A stretch of DNA of 61,390 nucleotides from Gemmatimonadota bacterium (GCA_022823145.1 JAJDXS010000013.1:1-61390); one strand, 5' to 3'. Counted from the first letter of the stretch, positions 52,624 through 61,311 are shown. A program made the numbers and translations. Notes: generated by a model not told the origin, from the letters alone.

Positions 52624-52992
52624 CTAGGACGGCGCCCCGTCCGGGCCCGTGCCGGCGACGAACTCCACCGCAGCGGCCTCGCTGCCGTGGACCGAGAGAA
52701 CCTGGTTGAAGCCGCTGATCCGGATGACCTCCTCGATCTGCGTAGACATGTCGCAGACGGCGAAGGCGCGGCTGGTCCCGCTGAACTTCCTCGCGGTCAT
52801 CAGGAGAATCCGCAAACCGGCACTGCTCAGATAAGTCAGCTCCGAGAGATTCAGGACCAGGGACCGCTCGTCCGAGTCGCTCGCCTCCCGCAGGATTTTC
52901 GCGCATTCCATGCTGTTTGCGGTATCGACGCGACCGGCGAGCCTCGCGACCAGGACGCCGTCGTTACGTGCCCAACTGACATTCAGTGCCAA
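52624..52992 (-). CDS. STAS-domain protein, paralog of the PKS-operon STAS protein
   Basis: The 122-residue protein is a single STAS domain with the phosphorylatable Ser57 in YLSSAGLRI and the strand LVLNLSELT before it. It aligns from Met1 without gaps to the protein at 24397-24744, including a shared Trp7. The start is a TTG at 52992, set by AAGGAG 7 bases upstream; an ORF open further upstream has no support. It faces cysN-cysC tail to tail. No RsbW-type kinase or sigma factor gene is next to it, so its partner must be elsewhere, perhaps the permease-fused domain. Confidence 0.88.
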   Translation of the reverse strand: MALNVSWARNDGVLVARLAGRVDTANSMECAKILREASDSDERSLVLNLSELTYLSSAGLRILLMTARKFSGTSRAFAVCDMSTQIEEVIRISGFNQVLSVHGSEAAAVEFVAGTGPDGAPS

Positions 52993-53069
52993 CTCGCGGC
53001 TCCTTTGATGGGGGTGTTGAAGGACATTAGAGTAATGCAGAAGGCAACAATCCCGAAACGGACGGTGGC

Positions 53070-53663
53070 ATGGCCGAATCTCGCAGAGGATTCCTGAAGC
53101 AGTCGGTCGCGACCGTGGCCGCGGCCTCGGTCGCCGCATGCGCACCGGAAGACGGCCGCAACCCGCCCACCACCGATACCCCCCCCGCCCCCCTCCCTTC
53201 AACCACCCTGCGCGCCGTGGCACAGGCCATCCTGCCCGCCGAACTCGGCGACGACGGCCAGCAACGCGCCGTCGCCGCTTTCGAACGCTGGTCGGACGGA
53301 CTCGAACCGGTCGTCGAGCTGGCCCACCCCTACCTCGTGCCCGAAACACGCTACTCCGGCCCGGATCCGAGGCCGGGATGGACGGCGCAGCTCCAGGGCC
53401 TTGAAAAGGAATCCCGCAGCCGCTTCGGCAGGGGCCTCCCCGACCTCGAAATTCCCACCCGCAGGACCCTGCTGACCCGCGCAGTCGAACAGACCGGCTC
53501 CGGCCTCGGAGCGCCCGCCAACGCAAACCACGTCGCCATCGCGCTCATGGCGCACTTCTTCGCCTCGCCCCTCGCCACCGACCTGTGCTACCGCCGCACG
53601 ATCGCAAAGCAGCAGTGCCGGGGACTCGACGGCGCGACAGCCGAACCCGGGGCCGCCCCATGA
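53070..53663 (+). CDS. Tat-exported small subunit of a GMC dehydrogenase (gluconate 2-dehydrogenase subunit 3-like)
   Basis: This 197-residue protein has a Tat signal (ESRRGFLKQSVATVAAAS) followed by a Cys (VAACAP) that could be lipidated. The rest matches the small gamma-type subunit of gluconate/glucose dehydrogenases: RAVAQAILPAEL near the start of the mature part and FFASPLATDLCYRR near the end. These subunits carry the flavoprotein through the Tat system as a hitchhiker. Its TGA overlaps the ATG of the flavoprotein gene (ATGA), which supports the pairing. Confidence 0.88.
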   Translation: MAESRRGFLKQSVATVAAASVAACAPEDGRNPPTTDTPPAPLPSTTLRAVAQAILPAELGDDGQQRAVAAFERWSDGLEPVVELAHPYLVPETRYSGPDPRPGWTAQLQGLEKESRSRFGRGLPDLEIPTRRTLLTRAVEQTGSGLGAPANANHVAIALMAHFFASPLATDLCYRRTIAKQQCRGLDGATAEPGAAP

Positions 53664-55243
53664 CCCGCGTCATCGAGAGCGACATCTGCATCGTAGGTGC
53701 CGGTATCACCGCGGCCATGGTCGCCGAACGCCTCGCCGAGCGCACCGACGCATCGATCACCGTTATCGAGGCCGGCCAGCGCACCGCCTCACTCACCGAG
53801 CGCACCAACACCCGCGCCCGCATGCTGGCCTACGGCGAAAACCCCTACCCGAACGACCACATCCCCGACCAGACGGGCACCGGCGCGATGTACCGCCAGA
53901 TGGTCGTCGGCGGCTCGGCCATGCACTGGGGCGGGGCCATCCCGCGCTACTCGCCCGAAGACTTCCGCCTGCGCTCCCTATACGGCGTCGGCTTCGACTG
54001 GCCCATCTCCTTCGAGGACCTCGAGCCCTACTACCAGGAGGCCGAGGAACGCATCGGCGCCGCGGGCGAACAGGGCCCCGCCGACTGCGACCCGCGCTCG
54101 AAGCCGTACCCCATGCCCCCGCTCCCGCTGTCGTACAACCTGGCCCGCATGCGCGACTGGACCGACAGCGCCGGCATCCCCTTCTGGACCCAGCCGTGGG
54201 CGCGCAACACCCGGCCCTACCGCGGCCGCAACGTCTGCCAGCGCTGCGACACCTGCGCAGTCTGCCCGACCGGCGCCAAGTACACCCCCGACTTCGCCTT
54301 CGACAGGCTTCTCGCCGAACGCCGCATCGACCTTGTCACCCGCACCCTCGTCCGCCGCCTCACCCTCGAGCCCGGAACCGGCCGCATCGCCTCCGCGGAA
54401 GCCGTCGACCGCGACGCTCCCGACGAACCGGTCGAATTCCGCGCCGACACCTTCGTGATCGCCGCCGGCCACGCCTGGAGCTCGCACCTGCTCCTGCTGT
54501 CGGCCAACGCGCGCTTCCCCGACGGACTCGCCAACCGCACGGGCAACGTCGGGCGGTATATGACGGGTCACTGGTACGTGAGCGGTTTCATCGACCTTCC
54601 AATGCGCCTGTACCCCGGCATCTTCACCAACAACAGCCTTCTGTCGCACCGCTTCGCCAGTCCCGGGGCCCTGGACCGCTATGTGCGCCACGATCTGCGC
54701 CTGTGGGAGTCGAATGTGGGAAGAGCCCCGCGACTCCGAAACGACGACGGCCGCCTTCTGTGGGGAGACGAAGTCATGGCAGACTGGCGTGAGCGCAACC
54801 GCACCGGCGCCACGGCCCGCATCCGCGCGTACTACGATGTCCTTCCCGACCGCGAGAGCCGCCTCACCCTCGACGGCGCGAAGACCAACGCCCTCGGCGA
54901 CCCGATGCCGCGGATCGACTACCGCCCGGCCCGTGCCAGCCTGGACCTGGAAGACCACACCCACGACACCATCCTGGGCCGCTTCGACCACCTCGCGCGC
55001 GCAGCCGGCGGCGCCATGATGAGCACCCGTACCTCCCGCCTCTGGGAGCACCCCGGCGGCGGCTGTCGCATGGGCGACGACCCCGCGTCCAGCGTCGTCG
55101 ACCCCTGGGGCCGCACCCACGACCACGAGAACCTCTTCGTCGTCGGCGCGCCGACGATCGTCTCCAGCGGCTGCGCCAACGGCACGCTCACCTTCTGCGC
55201 CCTGTCCCTGATGGCGGCCGAAGAGATGGAGAAGGGGCTGTGA
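53660..55243 (+). CDS. GMC-family FAD dehydrogenase with [3Fe-4S]-type Cys motif
   Basis: This 527-residue flavoprotein opens with the FAD motif CIVGAGITAAMVAERLAE and later has MVVGGSAMHWGGAIPRY and the C-terminal VVGAPTIVSSGCANGTLT block with the active-site His/Asn region. The segment VCQRCDTCAVCPTGAKY contains four Cys and matches the place where FAD-glucose dehydrogenases hold a [3Fe-4S] cluster. It should oxidise a sugar, polyol or alcohol in the periplasm. It has no signal of its own and probably depends on the Tat subunit encoded upstream. The usual cytochrome c electron-transfer subunit is not next to it. Confidence 0.93.
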   Translation: MTRVIESDICIVGAGITAAMVAERLAERTDASITVIEAGQRTASLTERTNTRARMLAYGENPYPNDHIPDQTGTGAMYRQMVVGGSAMHWGGAIPRYSPEDFRLRSLYGVGFDWPISFEDLEPYYQEAEERIGAAGEQGPADCDPRSKPYPMPPLPLSYNLARMRDWTDSAGIPFWTQPWARNTRPYRGRNVCQRCDTCAVCPTGAKYTPDFAFDRLLAERRIDLVTRTLVRRLTLEPGTGRIASAEAVDRDAPDEPVEFRADTFVIAAGHAWSSHLLLLSANARFPDGLANRTGNVGRYMTGHWYVSGFIDLPMRLYPGIFTNNSLLSHRFASPGALDRYVRHDLRLWESNVGRAPRLRNDDGRLLWGDEVMADWRERNRTGATARIRAYYDVLPDRESRLTLDGAKTNALGDPMPRIDYRPARASLDLEDHTHDTILGRFDHLARAAGGAMMSTRTSRLWEHPGGGCRMGDDPASSVVDPWGRTHDHENLFVVGAPTIVSSGCANGTLTFCALSLMAAEEMEKGL

Positions 55244-56058
55244 GGGGCCTCCTCGCTGCCGCTGGCCTGGCCATCCTTCTCGCCACTCTGCCGGAGCCCC
55301 TCGCGGCCCAGTGGGGCGGACGCACCCGCTGGGCTCCCCCGCGCAAGCCCTCGGAAGCGCCCGAATACGGCGAATTTACATTCTGTCGCCTGCAGTACCG
55401 GCCGGTGCGGCGCGAGTGGCTCGGCACGGGATGGGACACGGACTACCCCGACGGCGACCGCAACCTCCCCCTGCGCCTTTCCCAGCTGACCAGGGCCGAT
55501 ATCGCGCGCGACGGGCGGGGCGATCCCTTCCACGCGGTCGTTGAAGCCACCGACGCAGACCTGTACAGGTGCCCATTCCTCTTCGCTTCCGATGTCGGGA
55601 CCGTCGAGCTCAAGGAAATCGAGATCGTGCGCCTGCGCGACTATCTCCTCAAGGGCGGCTTCCTGTGGGCCGACGACTTCTGGGGCGAATATGCCTGGCG
55701 CAACTGGATGATCGAGATGGGCAAGGTCCTGCCGGGCTACCGCATCGTGGAGGTGCCGCCGGATCACGTCCTCTTCCACACGCTGTATTCGGTGGACAGC
55801 ATCCCGCAGATACCCTCGATCCAGTACTGGCGACGCAGCGGGCGCCTGGGCACTTCGGAGCGCGGTGCCGAGAGCGCGACCCCGGCCCTGCACGGCATCA
55901 TGGACGAGTCGGGCCGCCTGATGGTCATCATGACCCACAACACCGACATCGCCGACGGCTGGGAGCGCGAGGGCGAGGACGACGAGTTCTTCTACCGGTT
56001 CTCCCCCAACGCCTACGCCGTCGGGATCAACGTGATCATCTACATGCTGACGCACTGA
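55240..56058 (+). CDS. Exported DUF4159 protein
   Basis: The 272-residue protein has a signal peptide ending near LAAQWGG (about 25) and the DUF4159 features YGEFTFCRLQY, GWDTDYPDGDRN and LLKGGFLWADDFWG. The fold resembles a class I glutamine amidotransferase-like domain, but no catalytic triad can be assigned. DUF4159 proteins often occur with membrane-complex genes in Gemmatimonadota-like genomes. The GTG overlaps the dehydrogenase stop (GTGA), so it belongs to the same operon. Confidence 0.9.
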   Translation: MRGLLAAAGLAILLATLPEPLAAQWGGRTRWAPPRKPSEAPEYGEFTFCRLQYRPVRREWLGTGWDTDYPDGDRNLPLRLSQLTRADIARDGRGDPFHAVVEATDADLYRCPFLFASDVGTVELKEIEIVRLRDYLLKGGFLWADDFWGEYAWRNWMIEMGKVLPGYRIVEVPPDHVLFHTLYSVDSIPQIPSIQYWRRSGRLGTSERGAESATPALHGIMDESGRLMVIMTHNTDIADGWEREGEDDEFFYRFSPNAYAVGINVIIYMLTH

Positions 56059-56068
56059 CGGGGCCCGG

Positions 56069-56674
56069 TTGAGCGACTGGTGGGCCGAGGGGCTCCTCTT
56101 CGAGAACTGCAGCTGCACCGCGGTCTGCCCCGGACACATCCACTTCAGCCAGAAGTGCACCCACGAAGTCTGCCAGGGATTCTGGGCCATCCGCTTCGAC
56201 GACGGGCGCTTCGACGACCTGGCGCTGGGCGGGATCTGCGCGGCCATCATCTACGAGACGCCGCCGGTGATGATCGAGGGAGGATGGAAGCAGCGGATCG
56301 TGATCTCGGATCAGGCGACGGCAGAGCAATTCCGGGCCGTGGAGGAGATTCTCACCGGTGTGCGCGGGGGACCGTGGCGCATCCTGGCCCGGTTCGTCGC
56401 CGAGCCGCTGCCTACCCGCGCGGCCCCGATCGCCATCGACGAGCCGCCGAAGGGGAAATCCGTAACGATCAGGGGCATGCTCCAGGGCGCGATCGAGGCG
56501 ATCCGGGGCCGGAACCGCGCCGAGCCGGTCAACTTCGTCAACATCTTCAACCAGATCCACGACTCCACCCAGGTGATCGCGATGGGCTCGACGCGCTGCG
56601 AAGACGGGGATTTCGCCTTCTCGATCGAGCAGACGCACGCCCTCTGGTCGCGATTCCGCTGGACCGGTGAGTAG
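56069..56674 (+). CDS. DUF1326 protein
   Basis: This 201-residue protein starts with the family hallmark FENCSCTAVCPGH, a Cys/His-rich block that may bind a metal, and contains GGICAAIIYETPP and a C-terminal beta-rich part. It begins with TTG 10 bp after the DUF4159 stop and overlaps the DUF2182 gene by 8 bases. DUF1326 and DUF2182 genes are well known as neighbours, so the two proteins probably work together at the membrane. Its activity is unknown. Confidence 0.9.
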   Translation: MSDWWAEGLLFENCSCTAVCPGHIHFSQKCTHEVCQGFWAIRFDDGRFDDLALGGICAAIIYETPPVMIEGGWKQRIVISDQATAEQFRAVEEILTGVRGGPWRILARFVAEPLPTRAAPIAIDEPPKGKSVTIRGMLQGAIEAIRGRNRAEPVNFVNIFNQIHDSTQVIAMGSTRCEDGDFAFSIEQTHALWSRFRWTGE

Positions 56675-57254
56675 AGTCCTCGCCATGTGGCTGGCGATGA
56701 CCGGCCTCATGATGGCGCCGGTGGTCTACCCGTGGCTCCGCGCGCTGCACCGGGTCGCGGCGGGCCCGCCCGCCTCCGTGACGCCGTTCCTGGGCGGATA
56801 CATGCTCGCGTGGGCCGGCTTCAGCGTCGCCGCGGCCGGCGTGCACGTCTCCCTCGCCGCGATGGCGTTTCCGGTTCCCTTCCGCCTGGAGGCGCCGGCA
56901 CTCTCCGCCGCCGCGCTGATGCTGACCGGAGCCTACCAGCTCACCCCGCTCAAGGGGGCGTGCCTGTCGCACTGCCGCTCCCCGGCGGGCTTCCTGCTGT
57001 CGAAGTGGCGGGACGGCCCGGTCGGACAGGTCCGCATGGGGTTCGAGCACGGGCTGCACTGCCTCGGGTGCTGCTGGGCGCTCATGGCGCTGGCCCTCGT
57101 GGTGGGGATGGGGAGCCTGGCGTGGATGGGCGTTCTCATGGCGGTGATGGTGGCCGAGACCGCGCTGCCGTTCGGGGCGCGGCTGGCGCGTCCGGTCGGC
57201 GCCGCGCTGATCGTCGCGGGCGTGGTCGTGGCGGCGATGGGCGGACCGGCGTGA
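56667..57254 (+). CDS. DUF2182 integral membrane protein with Cys/His metal motifs
   Basis: The 195-residue protein has five or so membrane segments and the conserved blocks of DUF2182: YQLTPLKGACLSHCRSP and the Cys pair in LHCLGCCWALMALALVVGMGSL. The Cys and His residues near the membrane face suggest binding of a metal. It starts at a GTG inside the end of the DUF1326 gene. Pairing with DUF1326 is the usual arrangement. It closes the five-gene operon that begins at 53070. Confidence 0.9.
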   Translation: MSRVLAMWLAMTGLMMAPVVYPWLRALHRVAAGPPASVTPFLGGYMLAWAGFSVAAAGVHVSLAAMAFPVPFRLEAPALSAAALMLTGAYQLTPLKGACLSHCRSPAGFLLSKWRDGPVGQVRMGFEHGLHCLGCCWALMALALVVGMGSLAWMGVLMAVMVAETALPFGARLARPVGAALIVAGVVVAAMGGPA

Positions 57255-57330
57255 CGTTGCCCGTCGGGCGGTCCTCCCGCAGGCGCCCCGCGGCGCTGTC
57301 CGGGCAGGCAGGGGCGGCTACCTTTCCCGC

Positions 57331-58050
57331 ATGAAAGTCGCCTTCTTCGTCACCTGCCTCGCGGACCACTACTTTGCGGACGCGGCAGCCGATGCGGTTC
57401 GGCTCCTTCATCACTTGGGGTGCGAGGTGGGTTTTCCGCCCGATCAGACGTGTTGCGGACAGCCGGCGTACAATGCGGGGCGGACGCGGGAAGCGCTCAG
57501 GATGGCAGAACACACGCTGGATGTCCTTGCCGGGACCGACGCGGTGGTTCTGCCCAGCGGTTCGTGCGCCACGATGGTCAAGAAGTTCTATCCCCGGCTG
57601 GCTGGCGAGTCGGGGAATCGGGTCTCCCGGGCCACGGCCCTGGCGGAGCGGACTTGGGATCTTGCGGAATTCATCGTCCGGCGGCTTGGGGTCACGCGGC
57701 TTGGGGATGGGCTGGCGGGCCGGCGGGTCGCGGTGCATCAGGGGTGCCACGCGTTGCGCGAGCTGCGGCTGGAGACCGAACCGACGACGCTCCTCGAAGG
57801 GGCCGGAGCCGAGGTCGTGCCCTGGGAGGCGCAGGAGGAATGTTGCGGGTTCGGCGGCCTGTTTTCCGTGAAGATGACGGCGGTTTCCGCGGCCATGGCG
57901 GACCGGAAGCTGGAGACCCTGCCGGACGTCGACTGGGTGGTCTCGGGCGATGGCGGATGCGTTCTGCACCTCGACGGGCGCAGCCGGGCACGCGGAGACG
58001 CGATCGAATTCGTGCACCTGGCGACCGCGTTGTGGCGCGGGGTGAATTGA
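57331..58050 (+). CDS. lutA: LutA, Fe-S subunit of the L-lactate oxidation complex
   Basis: This 239-residue protein has two CCG-type domains: CEVGFPPDQTCCGQPAYNAG with upstream Cys in TCLADHYF, and HQGCHALRELRLET with EECCGFGGLFSV. These bind Fe-S clusters or thiol-disulfide centres. In the LutABC complex it takes part in oxidation of L-lactate to pyruvate. The start has little ribosome-site signal (CTTTCCCGC before ATG). The lutB gene follows after 1 bp. Confidence 0.94.
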   Translation: MKVAFFVTCLADHYFADAAADAVRLLHHLGCEVGFPPDQTCCGQPAYNAGRTREALRMAEHTLDVLAGTDAVVLPSGSCATMVKKFYPRLAGESGNRVSRATALAERTWDLAEFIVRRLGVTRLGDGLAGRRVAVHQGCHALRELRLETEPTTLLEGAGAEVVPWEAQEECCGFGGLFSVKMTAVSAAMADRKLETLPDVDWVVSGDGGCVLHLDGRSRARGDAIEFVHLATALWRGVN

Positions 58051-58051
58051 C

Positions 58052-59434
58052 ATGATCCGCGACTACGCGGCGCGCTCACGCGAGATCATCCGGGACGAAC
58101 CGGGCGTCCGCGAGGCGGTCACCGGGGCGACCATCGCCTTCGACGAAAAGCGGCGGAAGGGGTACGCCGAAGTCGACGCCGATGCGTGGCGGCGCTGGGC
58201 GGAGGGGGTGAAGAACCACACGCTCACGCACCTGGACCACTATCTCACCGAGGCCGAGGCGCGGCTCCGGGCCAACGGCGCGCAGGTGCACTGGGCGGCG
58301 GATGCGGCGGAGGCCCGGGAGATCGTGATCGGACTGGCGACGCGGCGCGCGGTTGCGAGCGTGGTCAAGGGCAAGAGCATGGTCACCGAGGAGATTGATC
58401 TGAATCCCGCGCTCGAGGAGGCGGGGATCGAAGTGATCGAGACCGATTTGGGCGAATACGTGCTGCAGCTCCTCGAGGAGCCGCCGAGCCACATCCTGGG
58501 GCCGGCGTTGCACAAGAGCCTGCGGCAGGTGCAGGATCTGTTCGCCGAGCGTCTGAACACCGCGCCCGACGGAGACCCCGATACCCTGGCGCGGGCCGCG
58601 CGCGAGGTGCTGCGCAACGCGTTCATCGACGCGGACATGGGGATCACGGGGGCCAACTTCCTGGTCGCCGAGACCGGCACCGTCGCATTGATCGAGAACG
58701 AGGGCAACATCCGCCTGACCACCTCGCTGCCCCGGGTACACGTGGCCGTGGTCGGGATCGAGAAGCTGCTTCCGCGGATGACGGATCTGGCCGGCTTCCT
58801 CCAACTCACGGCGCGCGCGGCGACGGGCCAGCCGATCGGGTGCTTCGTGTCGCTCATCCAGGGGCCGGCCGCGGAGCCCGGGGACGATGGGCCGGAGGAG
58901 GTGCACGTCGTCCTCGTCGACAACGGCCGGACGGACGTGCTGGCTCACGAACACGCCTGGGAAGCGCTGCGCTGTGTGCGGTGCGGGGCATGTCTGAACG
59001 CCTGTCCCGTCTACCGGCAGACCGGCGGGCACGCGTACGGCCACGTGTACTCGGGGCCCATCGGGTCGGTGCTCGACCCCGGATTGCTTGGGTTGCACGA
59101 CGCGATGCCGCTGCCCTTCGCGTCGTCGTTGTGCGGCGCGTGTGAGGATGCGTGCCCGGTCCGGATCCCGATCCCGGAGCTGCTGCTCGAGTGGCGGAGA
59201 GAGGCCCAGGACGAAGGGCTGACGCCCTGGAAGGAGCGCGCGGCGCTGGCTGGGCTTGCCAGTGTCGCGACACAGCCGGGGCTGTACCGGCTGGCGGGTA
59301 GAATCGGATCGCGGCTGGGTGCCAGGGGCGCGGCACGGGCGCTGCCGATGCTCGGGGAGTGGGCGCGGGATCGGGCGCTGCCGAAGCCGAGTCCGCGCAC
59401 CTTCCGGCAGCTGTGGCGGGAGGGGATCGAGTGA
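58052..59434 (+). CDS. lutB: LutB, 4Fe-4S subunit of the L-lactate oxidation complex
   Basis: The 460-residue protein has the LutB N-terminal LUD domain (VKGKSMVTEEIDLNPAL, GITGANFLVAETGT, ENEGNIRL) and two ferredoxin-like clusters, CVRCGACLNACPVYRQ and CGACEDACPVRIPI. It carries electrons from lactate oxidation. The order lutA-lutB-lutC with 1-bp and overlapping junctions is the standard operon. It ends in GTGA, where the TGA overlaps the GTG start of lutC. Confidence 0.96.
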   Translation: MIRDYAARSREIIRDEPGVREAVTGATIAFDEKRRKGYAEVDADAWRRWAEGVKNHTLTHLDHYLTEAEARLRANGAQVHWAADAAEAREIVIGLATRRAVASVVKGKSMVTEEIDLNPALEEAGIEVIETDLGEYVLQLLEEPPSHILGPALHKSLRQVQDLFAERLNTAPDGDPDTLARAAREVLRNAFIDADMGITGANFLVAETGTVALIENEGNIRLTTSLPRVHVAVVGIEKLLPRMTDLAGFLQLTARAATGQPIGCFVSLIQGPAAEPGDDGPEEVHVVLVDNGRTDVLAHEHAWEALRCVRCGACLNACPVYRQTGGHAYGHVYSGPIGSVLDPGLLGLHDAMPLPFASSLCGACEDACPVRIPIPELLLEWRREAQDEGLTPWKERAALAGLASVATQPGLYRLAGRIGSRLGARGAARALPMLGEWARDRALPKPSPRTFRQLWREGIE

Positions 59435-60024
59435 GCGCGGGCGGCGAGAGTTCCCGTGAGAGGATTCTTGGCCGGGTGGCGCGGGCTGCGGCGAGCCGCG
59501 GAAGGCTGTCGCATCCGGGCGCGCTGGCCACCCCGGCGGCGGCGGATCCTGTATCCGGGTTTGTGAAATGCTTCACAAGCAGCGGCGGGGAGGTGGTACA
59601 GGCGGATCGGGGCCGTCCGGCGAACGAGTGGCTCACCGGTTTTCTGCAGGCGCTGGAGCCCGGGGTCGTGGGCGTGGCCGTGGGCCCTGAGGTGCCGGCC
59701 GGACTGCGGCCTCGGCTGCCCGATGTTGCCGCCGCGCACGCAGGTGCGGGGATCTCGGTGGCCTGGGGGGCGGTGTCCGAGTCGGGGAGCCTGATTCTGC
59801 CGTCGACGGGAACGCGTGCGGTGCAGCTGCTTCCCCCGGTGCATGTGGTGTGGGTGCCGGAGGGCAGGGTGTTCGCGCGCATGGAGGACGCGTTGCGCGA
59901 GCTGCTGCACGGCTTGCCGGCCGCGGTTGGTTTGCATTCGGGTCCCAGCAAGTCCGCAGACATCGGGCGGACGGTGGTAACGGGGGTGCACGGGCCCGGG
60001 CGGTGCATGGTGGTGTTCATCTGA
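59431..60024 (+). CDS. lutC: LutC, LUD-domain subunit of the L-lactate oxidation complex
   Basis: This 197-residue protein has the LUD domain features GAVSESGSLILPST and HSGPSKSADIGRTVVTGVHGP, and no Fe-S motifs. It completes LutABC. The GTG start at 59431 overlaps the lutB stop. Its 3' end overlaps the convergent DUF4143 ATPase gene by 8 bases. A perfect CRP-like palindrome lies in its first half. Confidence 0.94.
   Translation: MSAGGESSRERILGRVARAAASRGRLSHPGALATPAAADPVSGFVKCFTSSGGEVVQADRGRPANEWLTGFLQALEPGVVGVAVGPEVPAGLRPRLPDVAAAHAGAGISVAWGAVSESGSLILPSTGTRAVQLLPPVHVVWVPEGRVFARMEDALRELLHGLPAAVGLHSGPSKSADIGRTVVTGVHGPGRCMVVFI
59561..59578. promoter_or_regulatory. CRP-like palindrome inside lutC
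   Basis: TTGTGA-N6-TCACAA, in which the inner bases extend the symmetry to TTGTGAA/TTCACAA (14 of 18 bases). It is the best of the four such palindromes in the window. It uses codons (AAA, ACA) that are scarce around it, which argues against simple chance from protein sequence. Confidence 0.35.
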
Positions 60025-61177
60025 GCACCACCTCTCGGGCCCTCCACCACGGAACAAGCCAGTCCCCGAAACTGGGCGACCGGTATCCCTCGCCCCCGTA
60101 AGCCACTGCGACCGCCGGCACGGGCAGGCTCTTGAAGTGCCGCCTCACGCGCTCGACCCCCCCGAACAGGGCGGCCGAAAACGCCGCATCGACGTTGACA
60201 TCGACCAGAGTCAGGCCCTCCGGCCCCTCGATCACGAGATCCGCTTCGGCGCCATTGCGGTCGCGGTAGAACCAGAGGCCCCGCGCATCGCCCCGGTTCG
60301 CCCGGTGCTTGACGACCTCCGACACTACCCAGTTCTCGAAAACGGCTCCACGGAGCGGATGCGACCCCAGCTGGCCCGGGTCGCGGATTCCCAGCAGCCA
60401 GCAGGCCAGGCCGGCATCGTGGAAGTACAGCTTCGACGCCTTCACGAGCCGCTTCCCCGGTGCGTCCTGGAACGCGGGCAGCCGGAAGGTGAGGAAGCTT
60501 GCGTCCAGGATGCTCAGCCACGCCTTGGCTGTGGGCTGCGAGATGCCGCAATCGGCGGCCAGAGAGGAGTAGTTCAGGAGCCGGCCCAAGCGGTGCGCGC
60601 ATGCTTCAACGAAGCGCTGGAACGTCGCGAGGTCGCTCACGTTGGTTATCGTGCGCACGTCGCGCTCGATGTAATCGGCGACGTACAACGAAAGCCAGGT
60701 CGACGGGTCCAGCTTGTGGTCGAGGATGGAGGGATACCCGCCGCTGAACATGACTTCATCGAGGCTGGTGGGGTGGCCGCCGAATCGTGTGACCTCGTTC
60801 CAGGTCAGCGGCAGCAGACGGAGCACTGCCGTTTGCCCGGCCATTGACTGCTTGACCGGAAGGTCCCGCGAACTGGTCAGGATCCATCGGCCGGGAACCG
60901 GGTCCTCTTCGATGATTCCCCGCAGTTGTGAAAGCAGCGCCGGGACGCGCTGCACCTCCCCGAGGACAGCGCCGTTCGGAAACCGGTCCAGGAACGCCCG
61001 CGGCGCTCCTGCCGCCAGCGCACGATCGTCCGGTGCCTCGAGAGTCCGGTAGCGATGGCCGGGGAAGAGCGCGCGGCAGAGCGTCGTCTTGCCGCTCTGT
61101 CTGGGTCCGGTGACCATCACCGCAGGCGTCCGGGCAGCCGCCCTGATCAGCTCCGACGCGAGATTCCGGTCAATCAT
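60017..61177 (-). CDS. AAA ATPase with DUF4143 domain
   Basis: The 386-residue protein belongs to the common ATP-binding/DUF4143 family. The Walker A motif is VTGPRQSGKTTL (about 16-27), a Walker B-like GAVLGEVQRVP follows, and the C-terminal DUF4143 part shows a PD-(D/E)XK-like segment FYRDRNGAEADLVIEG. Such proteins are frequent in mobile or defence-linked regions, but their role is unclear. I prefer the ATG at 61177, where the family normally begins (MIDRNLASEL); a TTG at 61207 would add 10 residues. Two identical palindromes flank the likely promoter. It converges with lutC, overlapping by 8 bases. Confidence 0.9.
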   Translation of the reverse strand: MIDRNLASELIRAAARTPAVMVTGPRQSGKTTLCRALFPGHRYRTLEAPDDRALAAGAPRAFLDRFPNGAVLGEVQRVPALLSQLRGIIEEDPVPGRWILTSSRDLPVKQSMAGQTAVLRLLPLTWNEVTRFGGHPTSLDEVMFSGGYPSILDHKLDPSTWLSLYVADYIERDVRTITNVSDLATFQRFVEACAHRLGRLLNYSSLAADCGISQPTAKAWLSILDASFLTFRLPAFQDAPGKRLVKASKLYFHDAGLACWLLGIRDPGQLGSHPLRGAVFENWVVSEVVKHRANRGDARGLWFYRDRNGAEADLVIEGPEGLTLVDVNVDAAFSAALFGGVERVRRHFKSLPVPAVAVAYGGEGYRSPSFGDWLVPWWRAREVVLR

Positions 61178-61185
61178 GGCTTCAA

Positions 61186-61235
61186 GATAGCTATCACGGT
61201 ATGCCAATTCAAAATTATATTTTCAATATAGCTAT
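61186..61235 (-). promoter_or_regulatory. Promoter with paired ATAGCTAT palindromes for the ATPase gene
   Basis: On the minus strand a good -10 box TATAAT lies at 61219-61214. The palindrome ATAGCTAT occurs on each side: within GATAGCTATC (61186-61195) downstream and at 61228-61235 upstream. Their centres are 41 bp apart, close to four helical turns, as expected for two operator sites bound by one repressor. The patch is strikingly AT-rich for this chromosome. The -35 box is not clear. Confidence 0.45.
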
Positions 61236-61293
61236 GTCCTCCCCTTGGTCATCTGACAGCCTCCTGACCCATCCGAGCATCGGTGCGCCCGGC

Positions 61294-61307
61294 GGTTCCG
61301 CGGAACC
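61294..61307. terminator. Palindrome after the right-edge gene
   Basis: GGTTCCGCGGAACC is a perfect 14-base palindrome that starts 4 bases past the stop codon of the minus-strand edge gene. It may form part of a terminator stem. No T-run is seen. Confidence 0.35.
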
Positions 61308-61311
61308 GGGA

